Shown one piece after another: positions 13,970-22,273 of a stretch of DNA of 28,805 bases. The translations under genes and the position numbers were made by a program. The number at the start of each line of letters is the position of its first letter. The first letter of the stretch is position 1. Source of the DNA: Paracoccus jeotgali (lineage in GTDB: Bacteria > Pseudomonadota > Alphaproteobacteria > Rhodobacterales > Rhodobacteraceae); the NCBI RefSeq assembly GCF_002865605.1, contig NZ_CP025585.1, positions 1-28,805 of the forward strand. The letters run 5' to 3'. The notes under the pieces were generated by a model. The model had not been told where the DNA came from. It ran no database searches and saw only the letters and a program-made list of their open reading frames with translations.

Positions 13970-14228
13970 GAAACCTGTGACGCTCGACGAACTACTGAAC
14001 ACAGACACCAGACCCCTTGATACGGTCTTTCCTGAGCGCGAGGCAGGGCGAGAGCCTTCTGCAGTCAAACCGATTCCGAAGAAAAGGGTAGGGGAGAAGC
14101 GGCTGACGCTCGCATTGGACGGTGAGACCTATCGTCGGCTGCGACTGCACGCGGCAACAACGGATGAAACCCATCAGGACATTCTGGAGCGCGCACTTAC
14201 GGAATACCTTAGCAGCGTAGGTGCATGA
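13962..14228 (+). CDS. Small partition partner protein of the decayed ParA
   Basis: The 88-residue product begins MAEKPVTLDELLNTDTRPLD and has a basic middle (KPIPKKRVGEKRLTLALDGETYRRLRLHAATTDETHQDILERALTEYL). The C-terminal part reads as a strand plus two helices of ribbon-helix-helix type. Its ATG overlaps the parA remnant's stop by eight bases, showing original translational coupling. The frame is intact although its ATPase is dead. It may survive as a DNA-binding regulator or be recently orphaned. A perfect 10-bp inverted repeat lies four bases after its stop. Confidence 0.65.
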   Translation: MAEKPVTLDELLNTDTRPLDTVFPEREAGREPSAVKPIPKKRVGEKRLTLALDGETYRRLRLHAATTDETHQDILERALTEYLSSVGA

Positions 14229-14232
14229 AAGC

Positions 14233-14256
14233 GTATTTGCGTAGACACGCAAATAC
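14233..14256. repeat. Perfect 10-bp inverted repeat after the orphan partner gene
   Basis: GTATTTGCGT (14233-14242) and ACGCAAATAC (14247-14256) are perfect arms around the loop AGAC. No T-run follows, so a protein-binding site, for example a centromere for the orphan partner protein, is at least as likely as a terminator. Confidence 0.6.
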
Positions 14257-14372
14257 TTGCCCTGCCCGTGCGCAAGTAGAACATCTTGCTACCGCGAAAA
14301 TTACTGGGGTGCCTCCCCAAGCCACATTCGCTCGCCACGTCGAACTGGCCAAGTTGGGGAACGGCAAAATAA

Positions 14373-15515
14373 TCATGACGGCCGTCTTGGCAACTCAAGC
14401 TTGCCGGTGTTGAGGAACCGCTCGAGCGCGTCTGTCCAAGGGGCAAGGTCGAGCCCCTGTGACGCAACCCAATCTTCGCTGTAGTAGGTGTCACCATAGC
14501 GCCCGCCGCTGTCGCAGATGATCGACACCAATGACCCTGCCTGTCCGGCCTCGATCATTTTCGAGGCGATCCAGCACAAGCCGAAGAAATTGGTTCCCGT
14601 CGAGCCGCCGACACGGCGGAAGATCCGATCGGAAAGGATCCGCATCGCCGCGATAGAGGCCGCGTCGGGAACCCGGATCATGTGATCGATGACATCGGGC
14701 AAGAACGAAGGTTCGACGCGCGGCCGACCGATGCCTTCGATCCGCGATCCTTGCGAACAGGTCACATCCCGGTCGCCGCTCACGAAGCAATCATAGAAGG
14801 CGGAATTTTCGACATCCACGACGCAAAGGCGGGTCGAAAGGTTGCGGTAGCGGATATAGCGCCCGATCGTCGCCGAGGTGCCGCCGGTGCCGGCGCTCAT
14901 CACGACCCAGTCGGGGACGGGGAATTCCTCGCCCTCCATCTGCTGAAAGATACTCTCGGCAATGTTGTTGTTGCCGCGCCAATCTGTGGCGCGCTCGGCA
15001 TTGGTGAACTGGTCGAGATAATGGCCGCCCGTCTCCAGCGCGATCCTCTGGGCAGTGTCATAGACCATGGCCGCACTGTCCACGAAATAACACTTGCCGC
15101 CGCATTGCTCGATCTCGACGACCTTCTGGCGCGAGGTCGAATGCGGCATCACGGCAATGAACGGCAATCCCAGCAGATCGGCGAAATAGGCCTCGGACAC
15201 GGCGGTAGAGCCGGACGAGGCCTCGACAAGGGTCGTGCCCTGCCGGATTTTGCCGTTGCAGATGCCGTAAAGCACAAGCGAGCGGGCAAGGCGATGCTTC
15301 AGGCTGCCGGTCGGGTGCGTGCTTTCATCCTTGAGGTAGATCGAGATCCCCTCGAGGCCGGGAAAGCTTGGCTTGATGAGGTGGGTATCGGCTGACCGGC
15401 GGGCGTCACCTTGCAGGATGGTAATGGCCTTTCGTTGCCATTCATCCTGCATGGTGTCGGGCAGTGGCGGGAACTGCCCGGTCGAGAGGGAAGCGAAGGG
15501 GCGGCTGGTCATCAT
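14373..15515 (-). CDS. PLP-dependent cysteine synthase-family enzyme, Cds1 desulfhydrase-like
   Basis: The 380-residue protein has the fold-type II PLP core. [17 protein letters not shown] places the Schiff-base Lys at Lys73, [12 protein letters not shown] (residues 99-110) is the substrate loop, and [15 protein letters not shown] is the Gly-rich phosphate loop. The architecture and length fit the Cds1 type of L-cysteine desulfhydrase, as in mycobacteria, better than CysK (about 310 residues). The likely reaction is cysteine to pyruvate, ammonia and sulfide. The ATG at 15515 has GAAGAG about 5 bases upstream. It is the last gene of the minus-strand operon, 98 bp after the RraA-like gene. A synthase or other beta-elimination role cannot be excluded. 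Confidence 0.75.
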   Translation of the reverse strand: MMTSRPFASLSTGQFPPLPDTMQDEWQRKAITILQGDARRSADTHLIKPSFPGLEGISIYLKDESTHPTGSLKHRLARSLVLYGICNGKIRQGTTLVEASSGSTAVSEAYFADLLGLPFIAVMPHSTSRQKVVEIEQCGGKCYFVDSAAMVYDTAQRIALETGGHYLDQFTNAERATDWRGNNNIAESIFQQMEGEEFPVPDWVVMSAGTGGTSATIGRYIRYRNLSTRLCVVDVENSAFYDCFVSGDRDVTCSQGSRIEGIGRPRVEPSFLPDVIDHMIRVPDAASIAAMRILSDRIFRRVGGSTGTNFFGLCWIASKMIEAGQAGSLVSIICDSGGRYGDTYYSEDWVASQGLDLAPWTDALERFLNTGKLELPRRPS

Positions 15516-15613
15516 GTCATCTCTTCAGTTCCGGAGGGGGTTCCTGCTGGGTCGAGACTCCCGCCGCTGGCGACCGTCGCGCCAGCAAAACAACGGGTCA
15601 CAAGCACGCCCTT

Positions 15614-16330
15614 TTATTGCGAGGGCTTGCCATTATCGCGTGCCAGCTCGGCTTCGACCAGGCGGGTCGCACCGGTTGCCGCGCCAAGCGCCACACCGGG
15701 CGCTCGGGTCTCGCGGCGCTTCTGTGCGATCTGGCCACGGGTCAGGGCAATCTCTGCCATGGTGCGGGCTTCATCGGGTGGCAGGGCAAAGACACCGTCG
15801 GAATCGGCCAGAATGGCAGCGCCCGGCATGACGGCTGTGCCGCCGCAACTCACCGGAACATGCACCCGACCAGCGATGTCGAGAAGCCGCGTCGTCACCG
15901 GCGCAGTGCCGCGGCACCAGACCGGGAACTGCATTCGGGCCATCTCGTCGGCATCGGTGCAGGGGCCATCGATAATCGCGCCGACAATTCCGGCCTCTTG
16001 CGCCGCGGCGGCGACCCCATCGCCCAGGCAGGCATATTTGTCGTCCCCCAAACGGTCGATGACCAGGATGTCACCTTGCTTCGCCAGCCCGATGGCGTGG
16101 TGCAGTATGGTCGAATCCGCGGCCGGACACTGGACGGTCAGCGCGCGCCCCACGGTTCGCGGGGCAAAGCCGCGGCTGGCCTGAATGCCGCGGTCCATCG
16201 ATCCCCAATAAAGGATATGCCCGAACATCGTGGTTTCGAGCTGCGCCAGAAGCGCGATCAGATCGTCGTCCAGCGGTGCTGGCTCGGGTCCGAGAAAGTA
16301 TTTCGGGGGGCGGGGCAGGGGGGTATTCAT
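15614..16330 (-). CDS. RraA-family protein with altered catalytic motif
   Basis: The 238-residue product belongs to the RraA/HMG-aldolase fold. It shows LTVQCPAADSTILHHAIGLAKQGDILVID and LGDGVAAAAQEAGIVGAIIDG. Canonical aldolase/decarboxylase members continue D-G-x-x-R-D, with Arg binding the oxo-acid and Asp binding the metal. Here the sequence is DGPCTDADEM, so Thr125 stands where Arg is expected while Asp126 remains. A lyase of a different oxo-acid or a non-catalytic role is possible. The ATG at 16330 has GAAGG about 5 bases upstream. It starts 8 bases after the permease stop codon, firmly within the transporter operon. Confidence 0.75.
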   Translation of the reverse strand: MNTPLPRPPKYFLGPEPAPLDDDLIALLAQLETTMFGHILYWGSMDRGIQASRGFAPRTVGRALTVQCPAADSTILHHAIGLAKQGDILVIDRLGDDKYACLGDGVAAAAQEAGIVGAIIDGPCTDADEMARMQFPVWCRGTAPVTTRLLDIAGRVHVPVSCGGTAVMPGAAILADSDGVFALPPDEARTMAEIALTRGQIAQKRRETRAPGVALGAATGATRLVEAELARDNGKPSQ

Positions 16331-16338
16331 GATGACCT

Positions 16339-17196
16339 TCACTTCTGGGTTCTGAGTGTCGGGTCGAACCGGTCGCGGACCCAGTCGCCCACCAGGCTGA
16401 TCGAAAGCGCAAGCAGGAAGATGATGGTGCCGGGGAACAGCGTCAGCCACCAGGCGGTCAGCAGGCGGTCGCGGCCCTCGCTCATGATCTGGCCCAGGCT
16501 GGTCAGCGGCGATTGGACCCCAAGACCCAGAAAGCTCAGCGCGGTTTCCAGCAGCACGGTGAGCGGCAGGTTCACGGTGAACTGGACCAGTGCCACGCTG
16601 ATCACGTTGGGCAGGATGTGGCGCAGATAGATCCGGTAGGGTGAGGCCCCGAGCGCGCGCACCGCGGTGACATAGCCCTGCTCCTTCGCCGCCAGCACCG
16701 CGCCGCGCATGAGGCGGGCATAGACCTCCCACCCGGTCAGGCCGATCAGCAGCAGGAACAGGGTAAAGCTGCTGTCGAACATGGCCAGCACGAAAAGCGC
16801 CACGACGATGATCGGCAGCGAGGCCTGCACATCGACCGCCCCGATGACAACCGTTTCGACAAATCCGCGCCGGGCGGCCGCCAGCACCCCCAGAAGCGAA
16901 CCGAGCACCGCGCCGATCAAGGTGCCGACCACCGCAACGACCAGGGTGATCTGCGCCCCCACCGCAAGCCGCACCAGCAGGTCGCGGCCCCGTGCATCGG
17001 TGCCAAGCGGATAGGTCCAGGTGCCGCCGAAGCCGACCGGCGGTTTCAGCCGGTCGAGAAGCGAAGTAGCGCGGAACTCATGCGGCGATAGCCACTGTCC
17101 GAAAAGCGCGAAGAGCACGAAGAGGGTGATGAAGCCCAGAGAGAGGCGAACGGCCATGGGCATTGGCGGGCGCCGGTATGTGGTAACCTCTGCCAT
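16339..17196 (-). CDS. Peptide-type ABC transporter permease (DppC/GsiD-like)
   Basis: The 285-residue protein has an N-terminal membrane anchor (MAVRLSLGFITLFVLFALFGQW) and the binding-protein-dependent transport core with several hydrophobic segments. The cytoplasmic EAA loop reads YVTAVRALGASPYRIYLRHILPN, which docks with the ATPase. The short segment GTDARGRDLLVRL is typical of the DppC/OppC branch. The start ATG overlaps the upstream permease stop as TGATG, so the two subunits are coupled. Confidence 0.9.
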   Translation of the reverse strand: MAEVTTYRRPPMPMAVRLSLGFITLFVLFALFGQWLSPHEFRATSLLDRLKPPVGFGGTWTYPLGTDARGRDLLVRLAVGAQITLVVAVVGTLIGAVLGSLLGVLAAARRGFVETVVIGAVDVQASLPIIVVALFVLAMFDSSFTLFLLLIGLTGWEVYARLMRGAVLAAKEQGYVTAVRALGASPYRIYLRHILPNVISVALVQFTVNLPLTVLLETALSFLGLGVQSPLTSLGQIMSEGRDRLLTAWWLTLFPGTIIFLLALSISLVGDWVRDRFDPTLRTQK

Positions 17197-18119
17197 CAGC
17201 GGGCCCGGATTCTCGGGTCGATCACCAGATACAGCATATCGACGACAAGGTTGGCGACAATCATCGTCGCGGCGATGGCCAGCACAAGAAACTGGACCGT
17301 GGCAATGTCACGGGTCGCGACCGACCGGACCAGCAGCTGTCCGACCCCGGGCCAGGCAAAGACCTGCTCGGTCACGACGGATCCGGCAATCAGACTTCCA
17401 ATTGAGAGGCCGACCAGGGTGACAAGCGGAATGGCCGCATTGGGCAAGGCATGCCGGATCAGGCGGCGCTTATAGGGGATGCCGCGGGCTTCTGCGGCCA
17501 GCATGAAGGGTTTGTTGATGGTTTCCAGAAGCGAAGAGCGGGTGAACCTTGCATAGCTGCCCATCGAGGCGAGCCCGAGCGTCAGGGCAGGTGCGAGCAA
17601 GCCGGTCCATGATCCTGTCGCCCCCTGTCCGCCCAGATAGACGTTGAAGACCAGTGAGCCGACCAGGATCATCACAAGCCCGAACAGAAAATTGGGCATG
17701 GCAAAGGCGAAGACCGAAAACCCCATGACCAGCCTGTCGATGGGTCGCCCCCGGTTCAACGCCGCGATGGATCCAAAGGTCAGCCCCGAGATCAGTGCGA
17801 TGACAAGCGCCGTGCTGCCCAGACGCAGGGTGGCGGGCAACCGGTCAAGGAAGATCTCGAGCGAGGGGCGGCCGGAATGGATCGAATATCCGAAATCGCC
17901 TTGGGCGATACGGCCGAGATAGCCTGCATACTGGACCCAGATCGGCTGGTCGAGGCCAAGAGCGCGGCGGTATTGCTCGATCACCGCCTGCGGCGCGTCG
18001 GGCGGCGCGAGGGCGGCGGCCGGATCGCCCGAGAAGCGGATGAAGATGAACACCAGCGTTACCGTCACCAAAAGCGTGATCACCGCGCGGGCCACCTTGG
18101 AAAGAATGAACCCGATCAT
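17196..18119 (-). CDS. Peptide-type ABC transporter permease (DppB/GsiC-like)
   Basis: The 307-residue membrane protein begins with a hydrophobic helix (VARAVITLLVTVTLVFIFIRFSGDPAAALAP), the N-terminal signature of DppB/OppB proteins. The EAA-type loop is YARFTRSSLLETINKPFMLAAEARGIPYKRRLIRHALPN. About six membrane segments are visible. It overlaps the ATPase gene by four bases (ATGA) and the next permease by TGATG. It pairs with the DppC-like subunit to form the channel. Confidence 0.9.
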   Translation of the reverse strand: MIGFILSKVARAVITLLVTVTLVFIFIRFSGDPAAALAPPDAPQAVIEQYRRALGLDQPIWVQYAGYLGRIAQGDFGYSIHSGRPSLEIFLDRLPATLRLGSTALVIALISGLTFGSIAALNRGRPIDRLVMGFSVFAFAMPNFLFGLVMILVGSLVFNVYLGGQGATGSWTGLLAPALTLGLASMGSYARFTRSSLLETINKPFMLAAEARGIPYKRRLIRHALPNAAIPLVTLVGLSIGSLIAGSVVTEQVFAWPGVGQLLVRSVATRDIATVQFLVLAIAATMIVANLVVDMLYLVIDPRIRAR

Positions 18120-19726
18120 GCCACCAGCAGCCGCTTCTGTCCGGGCGCGGCCTGCAGAAGGTCGCTTGTATAGGGCTTTTGCGGATTGGCGAACACGTCT
18201 GCTGTGGCCCCCTGTTCGACGACGCGACCATGCTGCATGACCAGCACCTCGTCAGAGATCGCCGCAGCCACGTGCAGATCGTGGGTGATGAAAACCATCG
18301 AGAAGCCCAGCCTTTTCTGAAGATCGGCGAAAAGATCGAGGATCTGCACCTGGATCGACACATCGAGGGCCGAGACCGCCTCGTCAGCGATCAGCAGCTC
18401 AGGCTCAAGCACCAGAGCCCGCGCGATACAGATACGCTGACGCTGGCCGCCCGAAAATTCCTGCGGATAACGCTCTCCGGCCTGTGGGGTCAGGCCAACC
18501 AGCTCGAGCATGTCCATCGCGCGGGCGCGCGCTTCGGATTTTGGCATGCCGTGGATGATCGGACCCTCGGCCACGGCGTCGATGGTCTTGAACCTTGGGT
18601 CGAGGGCACCGAAGGGGTCTTGCAGGACAACCTGCACCTTGGAGCGGAATTTCCGCAATCCGACGCCCTGAAGGGTGGTGACATCCTGACCCTTGAACAG
18701 GATTCTTCCGCTGTCGACATCCTGAAGCCGGAGCAGGCACTTGGCGAGCGATGATTTCCCCGACCCGCTTTCCCCCACCACGGCCAGCGTCTGCCCCTTG
18801 CGCAGAGCAAAGGTCACATCGCGCACCGCGGCAACTTCGGTGCGGTTGAAGAACATGCCGCGCCGATAGGTCAGCGACAGGTCGCGCACGTCGAGAATAA
18901 AATCTTCGTCGGATGCCGTGGGCGCACGAGTATCAAGCGCCGCGGCCCGGAGCAGCCGCTTGGTATAGCCATGCTGGGGGTTCTTCAGCACGGCAGATGC
19001 GGAACCCGCCTCGACGATCCGGCCGTCCTTCATCACCACGACATGATCGGCGATATCGGCGACGACGCCAAAGTCATGGGTGATGAAAAGCACCGCGGTG
19101 TTGAAATCCGCCTTCAGCTTCTCGATCAGCTCCAGAATCTCGGCCTGCGTGGTGACGTCGAGCGCTGTGGTCGGCTCGTCCGCGATCAGCAGGGCCGGGT
19201 TGAGCAGAAGCGCCCCGGCGATCACCACCCGCTGTGCCTGGCCCCCGGACATCTCATGCGGATAGGACCGGTAGGCGCGTTCCGGATCGGGCAGCAAGAC
19301 CGCAGCCAGCATGTCCATCACCCGCTTGCGGCGCTCTTGCCTGGGAACACCATGAACCTGCAGGATCTCTTCCAGTTGTCGGCCGATCCGCTGGATCGGG
19401 TTCAGGCTTGATACGGCGTCCTGAAACACCATCGCCACGCGAGGGCCGCGCAAGGCGTTATAGGCGGCAGAGCGTTGCGGCGGGTTTTGCGTGCCCTGCA
19501 GGGCGATGGTGCCACTGGTCATCGGCAGGACCGGAGCCAGCATTCCCATGATCGCCTGTGCGACCACCGATTTTCCCGACCCGCTTTCGCCGACCAGGCA
19601 CAGCGTCTCGCCCGGCGCGATCGTCAGATCAATGTCGGCGACCGCCAATTCGCGGTCCGCGCCTGACGGCAATCCGATGGTCAGATCGCGCACCGTCAGG
19701 ACGGGAGAAGGCGAGGGGGCCGGCAT
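18116..19726 (-). CDS. Fused double ABC ATPase of a peptide importer (GsiA/YejF-like)
   Basis: The 536-residue product has two complete ABC domains in tandem. Domain 1 has Walker A GESGSGKS (residues 46-53), signature SGGQAQRVVIAGALLL and Walker B LLIADEPTTALD. Domain 2 repeats GESGSGKSSLAK, SGGQRQRICIARAL and LLIADEAVSALD. Fused pairs are found in GsiA (glutathione) and YejF transporters, replacing separate DppD and DppF subunits. The ATG follows the binding-protein stop immediately (TAG-ATG) and the stop overlaps the permease start. Confidence 0.9.
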   Translation of the reverse strand: MPAPSPSPVLTVRDLTIGLPSGADRELAVADIDLTIAPGETLCLVGESGSGKSVVAQAIMGMLAPVLPMTSGTIALQGTQNPPQRSAAYNALRGPRVAMVFQDAVSSLNPIQRIGRQLEEILQVHGVPRQERRKRVMDMLAAVLLPDPERAYRSYPHEMSGGQAQRVVIAGALLLNPALLIADEPTTALDVTTQAEILELIEKLKADFNTAVLFITHDFGVVADIADHVVVMKDGRIVEAGSASAVLKNPQHGYTKRLLRAAALDTRAPTASDEDFILDVRDLSLTYRRGMFFNRTEVAAVRDVTFALRKGQTLAVVGESGSGKSSLAKCLLRLQDVDSGRILFKGQDVTTLQGVGLRKFRSKVQVVLQDPFGALDPRFKTIDAVAEGPIIHGMPKSEARARAMDMLELVGLTPQAGERYPQEFSGGQRQRICIARALVLEPELLIADEAVSALDVSIQVQILDLFADLQKRLGFSMVFITHDLHVAAAISDEVLVMQHGRVVEQGATADVFANPQKPYTSDLLQAAPGQKRLLVA

Positions 19727-21301
19727 CTAGCCCATGAACATCTTGTCGAAGATCGTGACGTCGCTGTTGCCGGGGTCCCAGTTCAAATCCTCGCGGATGC
19801 CGAAGCTCACGACGTTACGCCAGAAATACATACCTGGCGTGATGTCCTCCCACTCGTCTACCAGCTCAAGATAGGCGGCTTTGCGGGCTTCGAAGTCCTG
19901 CGCATCCTCGAAGCGTTCGCCGATCTCGAGGAAGCGATCCGAAGGCACCCAGGTCTTGTGCGCAGCGGTGGTCCGGCTGGAATCCGGACCCCAGTCCAGC
20001 CAGAGCGGCCGGTAGGGGTCGCCGGAAAATTCGCTCGACATCGACATGTTCAGCAGGTGGAACGGGCGCTCATAGGCCAGCGAGAAATTGTCCACGATCC
20101 GGATGCGGACGTTGATGCCGATGTCACGCCACTGCTCAACCATGAATTCGGCGGCGACTTCGTAGTTCGGATAGAAGCCGCGGACGATATGCCAGATCAG
20201 CTCCTCGCCGTCATAATCAGACATTTCCAGCAGCTCGCGGGCGCGTTCGGGATCATAGGGATAGGCGCGCTTGCGGTCGGGGTCGTAATAATCGCCGTAT
20301 TCGGGGAAGTTGAACGGCGTCGGAACGAAGGTGGCATCGCCCCAAAGCGCCTGCGTGATGCCCTCGCGGTCGATGGCCGAGACCATGGCCTTGCGCAGGT
20401 TCGGATCGGTCAACGGGTTGTCCGGAAGATCCTCAGTGTTCAGCGTGTTGAACGCGAACATCGGATAGTTCTCGATCGATTTCTCCAGAACCTTGATGCC
20501 TGGCGTGGATCGGACCACCTCGATCTGGTCAGAGGGAATGTTGACGATCACGTCGAACTCGCCCGCCGCCAGCCCGGCATAACGGGTCGAGAATTCGGGC
20601 ACGATCCTGAAGGTCAGACTCTGGGCCGGAATCGGGCCGTTCCAATAGTCGTCGAACGCCTCGGCCACCAGTTCCGTCGAAGGATTGAACGACACGAGCT
20701 TATAGGGGCCGGTGCCCATCGGCTTTTGTCCAAAGGCATCGCGGCCGGCTTCTTCATAATAATGCTTGGGCAGCACGAAACCGATAGGGGTCACCATGCG
20801 GTAGGGAATCGAGGGGTCGGGCGCCTCGGTCTCGATCTCGACGGTCAGCGGCCCGGTGGCCTCGACACGGACGATGCCGGCGGCATAGCGGGTGCCGCGG
20901 GGCGCTTCGGGCTCCTCTCCCCAAAGCCGCTTTTCCGAGATCGAGAAGGCCACGTCTTCGGCGTCCATGACATGTCCGTCGTGGAACTTCACACCGTCTC
21001 GCAACTGGAACGTCCAGATTGTCGGGCTGGTCCGCTCCCAGCTCGTGGCCAGCCATGGCACAAGCTCGGTGCCGTCGGGGTCATCCCAGCGGTTGCGGCG
21101 CACCAGCGTGTCGAAGAGGTTCCAATGCACGCGCCCGCCCGACGTCGAGATTCCGATGACGGGGTCCATGGTTTCCCACAGGTTGTCGACGGCGATCACC
21201 AGATCGGGTCGGGTCTGAGCGACAGCGCGAAATGGCATCAAGGCGCTCACTGCACCGATTGCTGCGGCGCTCGCGAGCAATGATCTGCGTGTTGTCCTCA
21301 T
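19727..21301 (-). CDS. Extracytoplasmic peptide-binding protein, SBP family 5
   Basis: The 524-residue product has a twin-arginine-like signal (RTTRRSLLASAAAIGAVSALMPF, ending ...AVAQ). The family 5 solute-binding fold follows: WETMDPVIGISTSGGRVHWNLFDTLVRRN, then the core segment TSWERTSPTIWTFQLRDGVKFHDGHVMDAEDVAFS. Its length is usual for periplasmic peptide or glutathione-binding proteins. GGAGGG lies six bases before the ATG. It should capture the ligand in the periplasm and deliver it to the two permeases encoded downstream. The ligand cannot be told from sequence. Confidence 0.9.
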   Translation of the reverse strand: MRTTRRSLLASAAAIGAVSALMPFRAVAQTRPDLVIAVDNLWETMDPVIGISTSGGRVHWNLFDTLVRRNRWDDPDGTELVPWLATSWERTSPTIWTFQLRDGVKFHDGHVMDAEDVAFSISEKRLWGEEPEAPRGTRYAAGIVRVEATGPLTVEIETEAPDPSIPYRMVTPIGFVLPKHYYEEAGRDAFGQKPMGTGPYKLVSFNPSTELVAEAFDDYWNGPIPAQSLTFRIVPEFSTRYAGLAAGEFDVIVNIPSDQIEVVRSTPGIKVLEKSIENYPMFAFNTLNTEDLPDNPLTDPNLRKAMVSAIDREGITQALWGDATFVPTPFNFPEYGDYYDPDRKRAYPYDPERARELLEMSDYDGEELIWHIVRGFYPNYEVAAEFMVEQWRDIGINVRIRIVDNFSLAYERPFHLLNMSMSSEFSGDPYRPLWLDWGPDSSRTTAAHKTWVPSDRFLEIGERFEDAQDFEARKAAYLELVDEWEDITPGMYFWRNVVSFGIREDLNWDPGNSDVTIFDKMFMG

Positions 21302-21323
21302 TAGATTCCCTCCAGGTGCTGTT

Positions 21324-22169
21324 TCAGTTGCTGCCGGTGATATGCCGCAGCTTATAGTCGCGTTGGTTCCGTAACGAGGGGATCTGGTCGCGCGTGCGTC
21401 TGACCTGTCCCAGGTCCAGATCGATCACTTCCAGCCCCGGATCCGTCCCGCCCATGTCGACCATCACCTTGCCCCAAGGATCCACAACCAGCGAGTGACC
21501 CCAGGTTTGCCGCCCGTCATCGTGATTGCCAACCTGCGCCGCCGCGACCACGAAGGCGCCGTTCTCGATCGCACGGGCGCGCAGAAGAACTTCCCAATGG
21601 GCCTCGCCAGTAGGGATGGTGAAGGCCGAGGGAACGAACATCACAGTCGCATCCCGTCTGGCGAAGTCCCGGTAGAGATGCGGAAACCGCAGGTCATAGC
21701 AGATCGTCAGCCCCCAGGGCCCCCAGGGCGTATCGACCAGCACGGCCTCTGCCCCGGGCGCATAGCGGCTTGATTCACCCGTCGCCGGGCGTCCCTCGAG
21801 AAACACATCGAACAGGTGGATCTTGTCATAGCTCGCGACCGATGTGCCGCTCGCGTTGATCAGGTTCGCATGGTTGAGGAAACGCCCGTCGCCACTCGCG
21901 ATCGGCGTGGAACCTGTCTGAATCCAGATGCCGTGTTCCGCCGCCAGACGTTTGCAGGCGTTGATGAAAGGGTCGTCGGCCTCTTCGGTGATCTGCCGCC
22001 GGGCGTCATCGCGGTCCCGGTTCACCATGCCTGCAGCCTCTGGCAACGCCAGAAGATCACATCCTTGCGCCGCCGCGTGACGCACGGCGTCCTCGACGAA
22101 GGCGATGTTTCCCGCATGCTGGTTCGTCGATGTCATTTGCGCGATGCAGAGCCGTAAATTCTGCTGCAT
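21324..22169 (-). CDS. Nitrilase-superfamily amidase, Nit1/deaminated-glutathione-amidase-like
   Basis: The 281-residue product carries the nitrilase triad: Glu44 (LLALPEAAG), Lys116 (SYDKIHLFDV) and Cys157 (LTICYDLRFPHLYR). AHWEVLLRARAIENGAFVVAAAQVG and WGHSLVVDPWGKV are characteristic of the Nit1 branch, whose known members hydrolyse deaminated glutathione to 2-oxoglutarate and Cys-Gly. GGAGG lies 7 bases before the ATG at 22169 and only one base before the ATG at 22175, so I choose the former. It is the first gene of the operon, divergent from the LysR gene. No signal peptide is seen, so it should act in the cytoplasm on imported substrate. Confidence 0.8.
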   Translation of the reverse strand: MQQNLRLCIAQMTSTNQHAGNIAFVEDAVRHAAAQGCDLLALPEAAGMVNRDRDDARRQITEEADDPFINACKRLAAEHGIWIQTGSTPIASGDGRFLNHANLINASGTSVASYDKIHLFDVFLEGRPATGESSRYAPGAEAVLVDTPWGPWGLTICYDLRFPHLYRDFARRDATVMFVPSAFTIPTGEAHWEVLLRARAIENGAFVVAAAQVGNHDDGRQTWGHSLVVDPWGKVMVDMGGTDPGLEVIDLDLGQVRRTRDQIPSLRNQRDYKLRHITGSN

Positions 22170-22236
22170 GCTCATGCCTCCGGTTCGATTTTCGATCATC
22201 CTGAAGTCATTGCGCCCGATTAAAAAGCAGAAACTA

Positions 22237-22253
22237 TTTGGATCACGTCTAAA
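22237..22253. promoter_or_regulatory. Candidate LysR-type binding site
   Basis: TTTGGATCACGTCTAAA is an interrupted dyad with 6-bp arms (one mismatch), extending to about 9 bp per side with further mismatches. It lies between the divergent LysR and amidase genes, 20 bp from the regulator's ATG, the usual place for a LysR autoregulatory site. Confidence 0.45.
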
Positions 22254-22273
22254 AAGATAACACATTGGGCATC

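Noticed and set aside
15464..16630. 388-codon plus-strand open frame
   Set aside because: It lies opposite the RraA-like gene and permease, and those frames carry clear family motifs.
19958..21283. 441-codon plus-strand open frame
   Set aside because: It is wholly antisense to the family 5 binding protein and has no recognisable motif.
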